NCBI GenBank assembly: GCA_038145245.1
Contig: JAYQPI010000003.1
Span: 1 to 63,628, forward strand
DNA length: 63,628 nucleotides
Direction: 5' to 3'
Source of the DNA: Fontibacterium sp038145245
GTDB taxonomy: Bacteria > Pseudomonadota > Alphaproteobacteria > Pelagibacterales > Pelagibacteraceae
Position numbers and translations under genes: made by a program
Shown: positions 52,779 through 62,435 of the stretch, in pieces
How the letters are laid out: each line of letters begins with the position of its first letter
Position numbering within the stretch: position 1 is the stretch's first letter
Notes under the pieces: model-generated
Told to the model about the DNA's origin: nothing
Seen by the model: only the letters and a program-made list of their open reading frames with translations
Database searches by the model: none

Positions 52779-53894
52779 TCATGCCACTCTCATTGGCATA
52801 ATAACATGTAAAGTATTAATATCTGCTGGATCGTGAACTAATACTGGTGATGAAGGGTCTTTAGCATAAATCATTACATTTTTGTCTTCGATAACGCCTC
52901 CCACATCAATTAAGTATTTAGAATTAAAACCAATTTCTAAATCTGGTCCGCTGTAACTTAGAATAATTTCTTCAACACCGTCACCTGCGCTAGGATCATT
53001 AACTAACAATTTTAAAATATCTTTATTCACTACAAGTTTTAATGTTCCCTTACGATCAGAGGACAATGAGTTAATCCTATCAATAGTAGAAATAAATGAT
53101 GATAAATTCACTGTTATTTTGTTGCTATTATCTGTTGGTATTACTTTTGAATAATCCGGGAATCTGCCGTCAATAACTTTAGAAATTAAAGTTATATCAT
53201 TTATAGAAAATCTGATTTTAGTTTTGCTTGCAGTAATTTTTAGTTCTGAATTCTCTTCTTGAAGTATTGTAACTAGCTCAAATAATGTTTTTTTAGGTAA
53301 TATAACAGACTCGAAAGTCACATCTTTATCTAATACTAATCTGCTTTTTGATAATCTGTGACCGTCGGTAGCAACTGCCGAAAGGTATAATTGATTATTT
53401 TCATTTGTTTTGTGTAAATATATTCCATTCAAATAATGTCTAGTTTCATCATTTGAGATTGCAAACTTAGTCTTATTAAGTAATTTTAAAAATATAGAAG
53501 AACTAATTGCTAGAGCTTCTCCTTCAACATCATCTTGGGTAATAGGAAAATCTTTTGGTGGTAAACATTTTAAATTAAAATTTGATTTTGCTGAAATCAA
53601 AGAAAGTTGCCCATCGGTCTTTTGCGAAATTAATATTTCTGATCCTGATGGTAATTTTCTAACCAAATCATAAATAACTTGGGCTGTTGTAGTTGTTGAG
53701 CCTTCTTTTATGATTTCACCTTTAATAACTTCAATAATAATAATATCTAAATCTGTAGCAGAAATAGTAATTTTTCCATTTGATGCATCTAATAAAACAT
53801 TAGATAATATTGGAATAGTATTTTTTTTCTCAACTATACCCTGTATATGAGAAAGACTTTTAAGAAATAGGTCTCTATTTAACTTAAGTTCCAT
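52779..53894 (-). CDS. dnaN: DNA polymerase III beta sliding clamp
   Basis: A 371-residue clamp made of three repeats, with MELKLNRDLFLKSLSHIQGIVE-type start (core FLKSLSHIQGIVE), TIPILSNVLLDA, LNGIYLH, VATDGHRLSKSR and the C-terminal HVIMPMRV that forms part of the peptide-binding groove. It overlaps the dnaA stop by one base. Confidence 0.97.
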   Translation of the reverse strand: MELKLNRDLFLKSLSHIQGIVEKKNTIPILSNVLLDASNGKITISATDLDIIIIEVIKGEIIKEGSTTTTAQVIYDLVRKLPSGSEILISQKTDGQLSLISAKSNFNLKCLPPKDFPITQDDVEGEALAISSSIFLKLLNKTKFAISNDETRHYLNGIYLHKTNENNQLYLSAVATDGHRLSKSRLVLDKDVTFESVILPKKTLFELVTILQEENSELKITASKTKIRFSINDITLISKVIDGRFPDYSKVIPTDNSNKITVNLSSFISTIDRINSLSSDRKGTLKLVVNKDILKLLVNDPSAGDGVEEIILSYSGPDLEIGFNSKYLIDVGGVIEDKNVMIYAKDPSSPVLVHDPADINTLHVIMPMRVA

Positions 53895-55288
53895 TAAATA
53901 GTTTTAGTTAATTTTTGATTAAGATCTTTAATTTCATTTTCGAAATTTTTATCTTGGATCATTAATTCCTCTACTTTTTTAATAGCATGGATAACAGTTG
54001 TATGATCTCTTCCAGAAAATCTTCTACCAATGTCAGGTAAAGATTTTGTAGTCATTTTCTTTGATAAATACATTGCAATTTGCCTTGGCCTTGCAACAGA
54101 TCTGGATCTTCTTGATGACATAAAATCGTGCATCGAAATATTATAATAAGAAACGACTGTTTTTTGTATATCTTCTACAGTGACATTAGTTTCAATTTTA
54201 TTCAAAGAATCTCTTAAGATATTCTTAGCTTCGACGACAGAGATTTTTCGATTATTAATATTTAAATGAGCAGCTATTCTATTAAATGCACCTATCATCT
54301 CTCTAACGCTAAGCTTTAATTCATTCGCAATAAAACTAATAACTTCATCATCTATAACAATATTTTTTTCTGAGGCATGAAATTCTTTTAAACATCTTTG
54401 TTTTAAAATTTTAACTCTTTGTTCGAAATCTGGACTTTGAATATCAACAACTAAACCACCTGATAGTCTCGATTTAATTCTATCTTGTATTCTGTCCAGT
54501 TCGTTTGGTGGTCTGTCGCAAGAAATAACTATTTGCGAGCCAGATTCTATTAACGCATTAAACGTGTGAAAAAACTCTTCTTGAGTCACATCTTTTCCAC
54601 TTACAAATTGTATATCATCTATAATTAAAACTTTTGCACTTCTAAAAATATCCTTAAATTTTACTACATCATTGTTTTTTATAGATCTAACAAATTGATA
54701 CATAAATCTTTCAGCAGACACGTAAATAACTTTATCTATCTTTTTTAATAATTTATTTCCAATAGCATTTAATAGATGAGTTTTTCCTAAACCAACTCCT
54801 CCATAAATATAAAGTGGATTATATTTATTTAAATTATCAACAATTCTATTGGCTGCTGTGAAAGCAAGTTCATTACTTTTTCCAACTATGAAGTTATCAA
54901 AAACTAATCTTTCATCAATTTTTGAAAGTCCATAACTACCACTATCTTGAATTAGATCTTTCTTTTCAAAATCAATTACGTTTGATTTATTGTTGTTTTT
55001 TATCTCAACTCTTTCTGAAATCTGAAACTCTATACGTGTAATATTTGTGTCTAGTTTTTTATATAAATCTAAAATTTTGTCAGCATAATGAGCAACGATC
55101 CAATCACGAATAAATCGAGTTTTTACATTAAGAACTAAAGTATTAAAATTTATTTTAGTAAAATTAATGTTTTGTAACCAGCTTGTGTATACATCCTTGC
55201 CATAAAGTCCTAATAGAGATTGTTGTAATGAGTCCCATCTCGCTTTATCACTATTAAAATTATCTTTAAAATTTATTTGGTTTGGCAT
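53894..55288 (-). CDS. dnaA: chromosomal replication initiator DnaA
   Basis: A 464-residue initiator. Domain I (about 1-90) is followed by a short linker, the AAA+ domain with NPLYIYGGVGLGKTHLLNAIG (Walker A core GGVGLGKTHLL), VLIIDDIQFVSGK and DRPPNELDRIQDR, and the DNA-binding domain IV with RPRQIAMYLSKKMT and SGRDHTTVIHAIKK. The gene heads the dnaA-dnaN-recF-gyrB-regB run. Confidence 0.97.
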   Translation of the reverse strand: MPNQINFKDNFNSDKARWDSLQQSLLGLYGKDVYTSWLQNINFTKINFNTLVLNVKTRFIRDWIVAHYADKILDLYKKLDTNITRIEFQISERVEIKNNNKSNVIDFEKKDLIQDSGSYGLSKIDERLVFDNFIVGKSNELAFTAANRIVDNLNKYNPLYIYGGVGLGKTHLLNAIGNKLLKKIDKVIYVSAERFMYQFVRSIKNNDVVKFKDIFRSAKVLIIDDIQFVSGKDVTQEEFFHTFNALIESGSQIVISCDRPPNELDRIQDRIKSRLSGGLVVDIQSPDFEQRVKILKQRCLKEFHASEKNIVIDDEVISFIANELKLSVREMIGAFNRIAAHLNINNRKISVVEAKNILRDSLNKIETNVTVEDIQKTVVSYYNISMHDFMSSRRSRSVARPRQIAMYLSKKMTTKSLPDIGRRFSGRDHTTVIHAIKKVEELMIQDKNFENEIKDLNQKLTKTI

Positions 55289-55440
55289 TTAAATTATTTT
55301 TAAAAAAACAATGTGTTCTATTTTTTTTGCATTGTAAACACAAGTAAAGAATTTATTTTTTTTTAATTTACAACTTAAAGGATCAAACTTTTTAGTTGTC
55401 AAAAAATTATAAGATCAACTAATAATTGATAAAAAAAATT
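55289..55440. other. dnaA-rpsT intergenic region
   Basis: 152 very AT-rich bases. ACAATG (55308-55313) and CATTGT (55330-55335) form an inverted repeat, and a TGTGTT/AACACA pair overlaps it. This lies 20 bases upstream of the dnaA start and could be a dnaA promoter control site. I found no good match to TTATCCACA, so no origin is called here. Confidence 0.35.
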
Positions 55441-55701
55441 TTATAATTTAGAGATTTGTTTTGAAATACGAGAAACTTTTCTTGAAACAGTAGTTCTTTT
55501 TAAAGAACCTTTTTTGGAAGCTTTCATAACCTGAGATTGAAAATTTGAAAATAATTTCAGAGCTTTTGCTTTATCTTTTGATTTAATTGCTTCTTCGATT
55601 ATCTTTACCGCAGCTTTATATTTCCCAACTCTAATTTTATTAACTTGAGTTCTTTTTTTTATTTTTTTTACTGCGCGAATAGCAGAGACTGTATTTGCCA
55701 T
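55441..55701 (-). CDS. rpsT: 30S ribosomal protein S20
   Basis: An 86-residue basic protein with MANTVSAIRAVKKIKKRTQ at the start, a helical body with AIKSKDKAKALKLF, and KGSLKRTTVSRKVSRISKQI at the end, all S20-like. Its place between mutM and dnaA is the usual alphaproteobacterial one. Confidence 0.95.
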   Translation of the reverse strand: MANTVSAIRAVKKIKKRTQVNKIRVGKYKAAVKIIEEAIKSKDKAKALKLFSNFQSQVMKASKKGSLKRTTVSRKVSRISKQISKL

Positions 55702-55747
55702 ATTTTTAGGGCATTATATATAAGTTGAAGATATTAGGGTCAATTAC

Positions 55748-56611
55748 TTAATTTTGACATTCTCTACAAAAAAAACTTGCTCTCCCATGAGATACAACCC
55801 TTGCTATTAGACCAGAACATCCTGACCTAGAACATTTCAAACCTTCCCTATCATAAACTTTAAATTCATTTTGAAAGCGACCTTTTTGACCAACTGAAGA
55901 CTGAAAATCTTTTATGCTTGAACCACCTAATTTAATAGCCTTTTTAAGAACTCTTCTAATAGAAAAATAAAGCCTATCAATATCTATTAAGTTTAATTTA
56001 GAAGAAATTTTACTAGGTTGTATTCTTGCTAAAAAAAGAATTTCATTTGCATAAATATTTCCAATTCCAGCGATAAAACACTGGTCCATTAATAAAGTTT
56101 TTATCGTTCTTTGTGTGGCTCTAGCTTTTAATACTAAATAATCTTTCGTTAAATTTTTACTGAGTGGCTCAGGCCCCAATTTACTTAAAAATTTATTAGC
56201 ATCTAATTTAGAGATTTTATCTAATAAAAAAAAACCAAATCTTCTAGGATCATTATAAACCACTTTTAAATTATTAGAAAAAAAAAATTCTAAATGATTA
56301 TGCTTTATTGAAAATTCATTAGAGTAGTAACTAGTTTTTAAAAAATCTTTAGAATAACTATTCTTAATTAAAAACTTTCCTGACATTCCTAAATGAGCGA
56401 TCACTACATAATTATTCTTTAGATAAATCAAAATATATTTAGATCTTCTTAAAACCTTAATAATCTTTTGATTAATTACAATCTTTTTAAAGTTTGCAGG
56501 AATTTTAAATCTTAAATTAAAATTATTTATTTTTATATTCTTAATAACTTTATTCTCAATAAATTTTAATAAGGTTCTTTTAGTTACTTCTACTTCTGGT
56601 AATTCTGGCAT
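55748..56611 (-). CDS. mutM: formamidopyrimidine-DNA glycosylase
   Basis: A 287-residue base-excision repair enzyme removing oxidised purines. MPELPEVEVTKRTL has the catalytic Pro2 and Glu3, LGMSGKF the middle loop, DQCFIAGIGNIYANEILF the helix-two-turn-helix, and the C-terminal zinc finger has CSRSGCSG and FFCRECQN. It is divergent from ubiE across 42 bases. Confidence 0.96.
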   Translation of the reverse strand: MPELPEVEVTKRTLLKFIENKVIKNIKINNFNLRFKIPANFKKIVINQKIIKVLRRSKYILIYLKNNYVVIAHLGMSGKFLIKNSYSKDFLKTSYYSNEFSIKHNHLEFFFSNNLKVVYNDPRRFGFFLLDKISKLDANKFLSKLGPEPLSKNLTKDYLVLKARATQRTIKTLLMDQCFIAGIGNIYANEILFLARIQPSKISSKLNLIDIDRLYFSIRRVLKKAIKLGGSSIKDFQSSVGQKGRFQNEFKVYDREGLKCSRSGCSGLIARVVSHGRASFFCRECQN

Positions 56612-56653
56612 TAACTATATGACTATTGATTGTAAATGTTCTATATTTAAAGA

Positions 56654-57370
56654 ATGCAAGATACTAATACAAAACAAGATTCAAAAAAAGACTTCGTCAA
56701 TACAGTTTTCAATTCTGTATTTAAAAAATATGATCTTATGAATGACATCATGTCATTTGGTATTCACCGTCTATGGAAAAGTAATTTGATTGATTGGATG
56801 CAACCTAAGCTAAATTCAAAATTAATTGATATGGCTGCTGGAACTGGAGATATGACAAAACTTTTTATTGAACGTACCAACTTTACTGGTCAGGCAATGA
56901 TGGTTGATCAAAATATTGAGATGCTAAATGAAGGTAAAAAAAAACTTGAGCATTATAAAAATATTGATTCTTTACACGCTAGTGCAGAAGAAGTTCCTTT
57001 AAAAGAATCTAGTTTTGATTACTACATAATCAGTTTTGGTATAAGAAACGTAACAGATATAAAAAAAACACTAAGTGAGGCTTATCGACTACTTAAACCA
57101 GGCGGAAGATTTATGTGTTTAGAGTTTTCAAAAATTAATAATGAAATTATTGAAAAATTTTATTCTGTTTATTCAAGTTTTATTCCTCATATTGGAAGAG
57201 TAGTTGCTGGCGATAAGAAACCCTATGAATATTTATTACAAAGCATCAAAGATTTTTATAACCAAGAACAATTATTAAACCTTATGAAAGAGGCTAAGTT
57301 TATAAATACGGAATATAGAAACTTAACAACTGGTATTGCTGCAATTCATTCGGGTTGGAAAATACAATAA
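56654..57370 (+). CDS. ubiE: ubiquinone/menaquinone C-methyltransferase
   Basis: A 238-residue SAM methyltransferase acting on the benzoquinol ring. VFNSVFKKYDLMNDIMSFGIHRLWK (core YDLMNDIMSFGIHRLWK) is the UbiE opening, MAAGTGDMTKLF the SAM loop, and FGIRNVTDIKKTLSEAYRLLKPGG motif III. It starts the ubiE-ubiB-coaBC-dut run. Confidence 0.96.
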   Translation: MQDTNTKQDSKKDFVNTVFNSVFKKYDLMNDIMSFGIHRLWKSNLIDWMQPKLNSKLIDMAAGTGDMTKLFIERTNFTGQAMMVDQNIEMLNEGKKKLEHYKNIDSLHASAEEVPLKESSFDYYIISFGIRNVTDIKKTLSEAYRLLKPGGRFMCLEFSKINNEIIEKFYSVYSSFIPHIGRVVAGDKKPYEYLLQSIKDFYNQEQLLNLMKEAKFINTEYRNLTTGIAAIHSGWKIQ

Positions 57371-57376
57371 TTTAAA

Positions 57377-58945
57377 ATGCTATCTAATTTTTTTACTCTT
57401 ATTAAAATTGGCAGAGCTTTAGCAAAATCTAATAGTTTATCTATTTTTGAAGAATTTTATAAACCACCACTATCTATTAAAGTTTTAATAAAAATTTTTG
57501 GCTTTACTACTTTTAATAAAGACTCTGTAAACAAAAGTGCTGGTGAAAGATTAAAAAATGCTTTTTTAACTTTAGGTCCTGCTTTTATAAAACTGGGTCA
57601 ATTTCTTGCAACCCGTCCTGATATTGTTGGTGAAGAATTTGCAAAAGAGTTACAAAAACTTCAAGATCAAATGCCCGCTTTTGATATCTCTCAGTCAAAG
57701 GAAGCTTTACGAAAAGAATTAGGTGAAGAAAAATATCAACAAATTACTTATTTAAGTAAACCCATTGCCGCCGCATCTATTGCACAAGTTCATTTTGCTA
57801 AAATTATTAACAATGAAAAAAAAGAAATTGATGTTGCTGTCAAAATATTAAGACCCAATATAGAAAAAATTTTTAATAAAGAATTAAATGCTCTAAGATT
57901 TTTAGCATCGGTAATTGAATTTAGTGTTAAGAAAAGTCGCAGATTAAAATTAGTAAAAATCATAGATCTTCTTAAAGAAATTACGAACATTGAAATGGAT
58001 TTAAGATATGAAGCAGCAGCCGCAAGTGAACTTAAAAAAAATACAGCACAAGATGAAGGCTTTAAAGTTCCATCTATATATTGGGATTTTACGTCTCAAA
58101 GAATTTTAACCATTGAAAAAGTAGAAGGCATTTCAATTAAGGATAAAGAATTGCTTATCAAAAATAAAATTGATTTAAAAAAAATATCAAGATTACTAAT
58201 ACAAAATTTTTTAAGACAAGCAGTTGGAGATGGTTTTTTTCATGGCGACATGCACCAGGGCAATTTGTTTGTCGATAATAATGAAAATATTGTGCCTGTA
58301 GATTTTGGAATTATGGGCCGACTAGATATTGCAAATAGAAAATATTTAGCTGAAATATTGTATGGTTTTATCAACCGTGACTATGAAAAGGTCGCAAAAG
58401 TCCATTTTATTGCAGGTTTAGTTCCAAATACTGAGTCTTTAGATCAATTCACTCAAGCTCTAAGAACTATTGGAGAGCCTATTTTTGGACAATTATCTAA
58501 GAATATTTCTGCTGGGAAGTTGCTTGCTAGACTTTTTGAAGTAACAGAAAAATTTAATATGGTTACTCAACCACAATTGTTATTGCTACAAAAAACAATG
58601 GTAGTAGTTGAAGGGGTTGCAAGATCATTAGATGAGGATGCAAATATTTGGGAAATTTCAAAACCAGTATTGCAAGGTTGGCTTAACAACGAGATTGGTC
58701 CTAAAAATAGAATAGATAAAATATTAAAAACAACAACAGAACTTTTAGATAAACTTCCAGAATTACCTGAAATGATTAATCGTGCAAACAAAGCTATGGA
58801 GCTTTTAAGTTCATATGAGTTTATAAAAAATCAAAACCAAAGTAATGAATATGAAATTAAACTAAAATCTTCAAAACTAAAAAAGACTTATCTAATTATA
58901 GGTTTATTAATTATTGTAATTATATTGCTAATAGTATTCAAATAG
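57377..58945 (+). CDS. ubiB: ubiquinone biosynthesis regulatory kinase-like UbiB
   Basis: A 522-residue ABC1/ADCK atypical kinase needed for ubiquinone formation. The KxGQ motif is LGPAFIKLGQFLATRPDIVG, the Ala-rich loop PIAAASIAQVHFAKI, and the catalytic site DGFFHGDMHQGNLFV and PVDFGIMGRL. One membrane helix ends the protein (about 500-520). It begins 6 bases after ubiE. Confidence 0.95.
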   Translation: MLSNFFTLIKIGRALAKSNSLSIFEEFYKPPLSIKVLIKIFGFTTFNKDSVNKSAGERLKNAFLTLGPAFIKLGQFLATRPDIVGEEFAKELQKLQDQMPAFDISQSKEALRKELGEEKYQQITYLSKPIAAASIAQVHFAKIINNEKKEIDVAVKILRPNIEKIFNKELNALRFLASVIEFSVKKSRRLKLVKIIDLLKEITNIEMDLRYEAAAASELKKNTAQDEGFKVPSIYWDFTSQRILTIEKVEGISIKDKELLIKNKIDLKKISRLLIQNFLRQAVGDGFFHGDMHQGNLFVDNNENIVPVDFGIMGRLDIANRKYLAEILYGFINRDYEKVAKVHFIAGLVPNTESLDQFTQALRTIGEPIFGQLSKNISAGKLLARLFEVTEKFNMVTQPQLLLLQKTMVVVEGVARSLDEDANIWEISKPVLQGWLNNEIGPKNRIDKILKTTTELLDKLPELPEMINRANKAMELLSSYEFIKNQNQSNEYEIKLKSSKLKKTYLIIGLLIIVIILLIVFK

Positions 58946-58949
58946 CGCG

Positions 58950-60173
58950 ATGATAAATTCAATTAAGAACAAAAAAATTTTAATCGTCATCGGCGGAGGA
59001 ATAGCCGCTTACAAGGTTCTTGATGTTATTAGAGAACTTAAAAAGAATAACTGTGAAGTTAAAACCATTCTAACTAACTCTGGAAAAGAGTTTGTAACGC
59101 CACTATCAATTTCTGCTCTTTCTAAAAATAAAGTTTTTGAAAATTTATTTGATCCTAATAATGAAGGAGAAATGGATCATATAGCACTATCTAGATGGTG
59201 CGATTTAATACTTGTTGCGCCGACAACTGCAAATTTGATGGCAAATTTTGCACGCGGTGAGGCTAAAGATTTTGCAACAACAGTTATTATGGCTTCCAAC
59301 AAGCCTATTTTTCTTGCTCCAGCAATGAATGTAGAGATGTGGAATAATCCTGCTAATAAAGAAAATTTTCAAAAGCTTATTCAATTTAAATATAAATTTA
59401 TTGGACCAGCTATTGGTGAAATGGCTTGCGGAGAAATAGGAATTGGTAAAATGTCTTCTCCTGAAGAAATTATTCTAACTATTAAAAATTATTTTCTCTC
59501 AAAGAATTTATTTAATAATAAGAATTTGAAAGCCTTAGTGACAGCAGGATCAACACGAGAATATATTGATCCGGTAAGATTTTTATCCAATGAATCTTCT
59601 GGAAAACAAGGGTTTGAAATTGCAAAATCATTAAATGATATAGGCTTTAAAACAAAATTAGTTATTGGCCCAAATTCACTAGATATTAAAAATCAAGATA
59701 ATCTTGAAGTAATTAATGTCACAACCGCAAAACAAATGTTTGAAGCTTGCAAAGATAATTTACCAGTAGATGTTGCGGTTTGCACCGCTGCGGTTTCTGA
59801 TTTTAAAATTAAAAACTATAATGAAGAAAAAATTAAAAAAGAAGGATTAGAAGATTTTAATTTAGAACTTGAAAAAAATATTGATATTTTATCTTTTATC
59901 TCTAGCCAAAATATTAATCGACCAAGACTAGTGGTTGGTTTTGCAGCGGAGACAAGAGATGTCATTGAAAATGCACAAAAAAAAATCCAAAGCAAACACT
60001 GCGATTGGATCGTCGCGAATAATGTAGCTGATAAATCTATAGGCTTTAACTCAGATTATAATGAAGTTTTTTTAATTTCTAAAAATAAAGAAGTTGAAAA
60101 ATTTAACAAAACTACAAAATCAGAAATTGCAAAAAAATTATCTAACAAAATTCTTCACGCTCTTATTCAATAA
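58950..60173 (+). CDS. coaBC: bifunctional phosphopantothenoylcysteine synthetase/decarboxylase
   Basis: A 407-residue CoA-pathway enzyme. The CoaC flavoprotein half (about 1-190) has GGGIAAYKVLDVIREL, APAMNVEMWNNP and the cysteine of GEMACGEIGIGKMS. The CoaB half has TAGSTREYIDPVRFLSNESS and AAVSDFKI, with KKEG and a C-terminal VANNVADKSIGFNSDYN. Its stop overlaps the dut start by one base. Confidence 0.96.
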   Translation: MINSIKNKKILIVIGGGIAAYKVLDVIRELKKNNCEVKTILTNSGKEFVTPLSISALSKNKVFENLFDPNNEGEMDHIALSRWCDLILVAPTTANLMANFARGEAKDFATTVIMASNKPIFLAPAMNVEMWNNPANKENFQKLIQFKYKFIGPAIGEMACGEIGIGKMSSPEEIILTIKNYFLSKNLFNNKNLKALVTAGSTREYIDPVRFLSNESSGKQGFEIAKSLNDIGFKTKLVIGPNSLDIKNQDNLEVINVTTAKQMFEACKDNLPVDVAVCTAAVSDFKIKNYNEEKIKKEGLEDFNLELEKNIDILSFISSQNINRPRLVVGFAAETRDVIENAQKKIQSKHCDWIVANNVADKSIGFNSDYNEVFLISKNKEVEKFNKTTKSEIAKKLSNKILHALIQ

Positions 60174-60613
60174 TGGTTAAAATTTTAGTTAAAAAAATAA
60201 ATTATAAGCACAAGGATTTGCCTAAATATGAAACAGTGGGCTCTTCTGGTTTAGATTTAATTGCTAATATAGATAAGGAAATAGTTTTAAAACCTAGTGA
60301 AAGAACATTAGTACCAACGGGCCTGTCTGTAGCTATTCCTGAAAATTATGAGATACAAATAAGACCAAGATCAGGACTTGCAGCGAAGAATGGGATTAGT
60401 GTTTTAAATACACCTGGAACAGTGGATGCTGATTATCGAGGTGAAATTAAGGTAATATTAATAAATCTAAGTTTAGAAAATTTTAAAATTGAACCCGGAC
60501 AAAGAATTGCTCAAATGGTGTTATGTCCCGTTGTAAAAGCAGAATTACTTGAAGTAGATACACTTCCTGAGTCAGTTCGTGGAAGCGGGGGATTTGGATC
60601 AACGGGCAGATAA
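60173..60613 (+). CDS. dut: dUTP diphosphatase
   Basis: A 146-residue trimeric dUTPase. All five motifs are present: GSSGLDLIANI, RPRSGLAAKNG, NTPGTVDADYRGEI, RIAQMVL and RGSGGFGSTGR. It follows coaBC as in many alphaproteobacteria. Confidence 0.97.
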   Translation: MVKILVKKINYKHKDLPKYETVGSSGLDLIANIDKEIVLKPSERTLVPTGLSVAIPENYEIQIRPRSGLAAKNGISVLNTPGTVDADYRGEIKVILINLSLENFKIEPGQRIAQMVLCPVVKAELLEVDTLPESVRGSGGFGSTGR

Positions 60614-60619
60614 ATATTC

Positions 60620-61372
60620 ATGAAGCTTAGTTATGACGATGTCAAAAGATACATTGCTCATATCAATTTAAAAAAAATTGGCAGCTTTGGTCAAAAAAAA
60701 ATCATAGATACAAAAATTCTGATTATTGGTGTTGGCGGATTAGGCTCCCCCGTTGCTCTCTATCTTGCTTCATCTGGGATTAGTAATATCGGAATTGCGG
60801 ATCATGACAAAATTAATATTTCAAATCTACATCGACAAATCTTATTTAATGAAAAGGATATTAATAAGTTTAAAGCAGATATTGCTGAAAAAAAATTAAA
60901 AAAAATTAATTCTAAAATAAAAATTAAAAAATTTAAAACTAAAATTGATAGTAACAACATAGGTAAAATTGCAAAAGAATATGATCTCATCATCGATGGG
61001 ACTGACAGTTTTAAATCTAAATTATTAATTAACGATTACTGTTATAAAAATAAAAAGATCTTAATTTGCGGCGCTATAAGCAAGTTCGACGGTCATGTTT
61101 TTGTTTTTAATTTTAAAAAGAAAAACTCTCCTTGTCTTAGATGTTTTATGCCAGAAATTCCAAGTACAGAAATGATAGATTGTCAAAGCGAAGGAGTTTT
61201 ATCTACTCTTGCAGGAATGATAGGAACAATTATGGCTAATGAAGCTATTCGTGAAATATTAAATTTTGAAAACTCGTTGTGTGGAAGCATCCTAATTATT
61301 AGTGCTGAAAATCTTTTAATTAAAAAAATTAAATTAAATAAAAATAAGAACTGTATTAAAAAAATTAAATGA
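60620..61372 (+). CDS. ThiF/MoeB/HesA family adenylyltransferase
   Basis: A 250-residue E1-like enzyme that activates the C-terminus of a ubiquitin-like sulfur carrier (ThiS or MoaD). GVGGLGSPVALYLASSG is the ATP loop, DHDKINISNLHRQILF the second motif, and DGTDSFKSKLLIND the Mg site. The zinc CxxC pair is CLRC, but where MoeB has a second CxxC this protein ends in NCIKKIK, with only one cysteine. Which carrier it serves cannot be told. It overlaps the next gene by 4 bases. Confidence 0.9.
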   Translation: MKLSYDDVKRYIAHINLKKIGSFGQKKIIDTKILIIGVGGLGSPVALYLASSGISNIGIADHDKINISNLHRQILFNEKDINKFKADIAEKKLKKINSKIKIKKFKTKIDSNNIGKIAKEYDLIIDGTDSFKSKLLINDYCYKNKKILICGAISKFDGHVFVFNFKKKNSPCLRCFMPEIPSTEMIDCQSEGVLSTLAGMIGTIMANEAIREILNFENSLCGSILIISAENLLIKKIKLNKNKNCIKKIK

Positions 61373-61848
61373 GTTTTAAAACAACAATTGTTATTTTATC
61401 TTTTATCATTTTTACAAGCACAGATTTACTAGCACAAAAAATAATCACTAAAAAATATCTTAGTATTAGAACCAGTGTTGCAAATCTTAGAATTGGACCT
61501 TCGCCTACCCATCCTATCGCTTTCGTATATGAAAAAAAGAATATGCCAGTTGAAGTAATTGACGAATTTGAGGTGTGGAGAAAAGTTAAAGATTATCAAG
61601 GTGACATTGGCTGGATTCATTTAAGTCAACTCTCTCGAAAAAGAACTTTATTAACTTTAAAGGATGGAATTGTTCTTTTTAAAAATGCAACAATCTATTC
61701 AAGACCGATTATTAAAATTGGAAATTTAGAAGCTGCCGCTATTAAAAAATGTATTCCAAATTGGTGTTTGATTGAAATTCAAAAATATAAAGGATGGATA
61801 CAAACCGATCACGTTTGGGGCTTAGAAAATAAAGAAATTATTAATTAA
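61369..61848 (+). CDS. exported SH3-domain protein
   Basis: A 159-residue protein with a signal peptide (about 1-22, ending TDLLAQK). Two bacterial SH3-like repeats follow: VANLRIGPSPTHPIAFVY ... WRKVKDYQGDIGWIHLSQL, and ATIYSRPIIKIGNLEAAA ... WCLIEIQKYKGWIQTDHVWG. Such proteins sit in the periplasm and probably touch peptidoglycan. The function is otherwise unknown. Confidence 0.85.
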   Translation: MSFKTTIVILSFIIFTSTDLLAQKIITKKYLSIRTSVANLRIGPSPTHPIAFVYEKKNMPVEVIDEFEVWRKVKDYQGDIGWIHLSQLSRKRTLLTLKDGIVLFKNATIYSRPIIKIGNLEAAAIKKCIPNWCLIEIQKYKGWIQTDHVWGLENKEIIN

Positions 61849-61919
61849 ATTTGTAAAATCTGCTATTAAATTGTAAATTAACAATCAATTATCAATAATT
61901 TTAATTCTCTAAAAATTTC

Positions 61920-62426
61920 ATGAAACAACAAAATAAATACAATTATCAAGACTTGCTTGATTGTGCTGAGGGGAAATTATTTGGACCTGGTAATGCAAAA
62001 TTACCTGCTCCACCAATGTTGATGTTTGATAGAATTACTTCAATCACAGCTGAGGGTGGATCGTTTAATAAAGGTGAAATTTTAGCAGAATTAGACATCA
62101 AAGATAATTTGTGGTTTTTCGAATGTCATTTTAAAGGAGATCCTGTGATGCCTGGATGTTTAGGATTAGATGCAATGTGGCAACTTTTGGGATTTTATCT
62201 TGGTTGGTTAGGAAATCCTGGTTACGGTCGAGCACTTGGTGTGAATGAGGTAAAATTTACAGGAGAAGTTGTAAAAAAAGTAAAACTTGTAAAATATGTC
62301 ATTAATATCAAAAGATTATTAAGAAAAGGCGAAACTTGTGTTGGTTTAGCTGATGGTTTAGTCTTTGCGGACAACAAAGAAATATATAACGCTAAAAATC
62401 TTAAAGTTGGTTTATTTAAAAGTTAG
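61920..62426 (+). CDS. fabA: 3-hydroxydecanoyl-ACP dehydratase/isomerase
   Basis: A 168-residue enzyme that makes the cis double bond of unsaturated fatty acids. LPAPPMLMFDRITSI, the catalytic histidine in FFECHFKGDPVMPGCLGLDA and the aspartate of that stretch, then MWQLLGFYLGW, are all as in E. coli FabA (172 aa). It lies 9 bases before fabB, its normal partner. Confidence 0.96.
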   Translation: MKQQNKYNYQDLLDCAEGKLFGPGNAKLPAPPMLMFDRITSITAEGGSFNKGEILAELDIKDNLWFFECHFKGDPVMPGCLGLDAMWQLLGFYLGWLGNPGYGRALGVNEVKFTGEVVKKVKLVKYVINIKRLLRKGETCVGLADGLVFADNKEIYNAKNLKVGLFKS

Positions 62427-62435
62427 GGAGAATTG

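Noticed and set aside
55289..55440. Possible replication origin next to dnaA
   Set aside because: The best DnaA-box matches reach only 6 of 9 bases and do not cluster; alphaproteobacterial origins are often away from dnaA.
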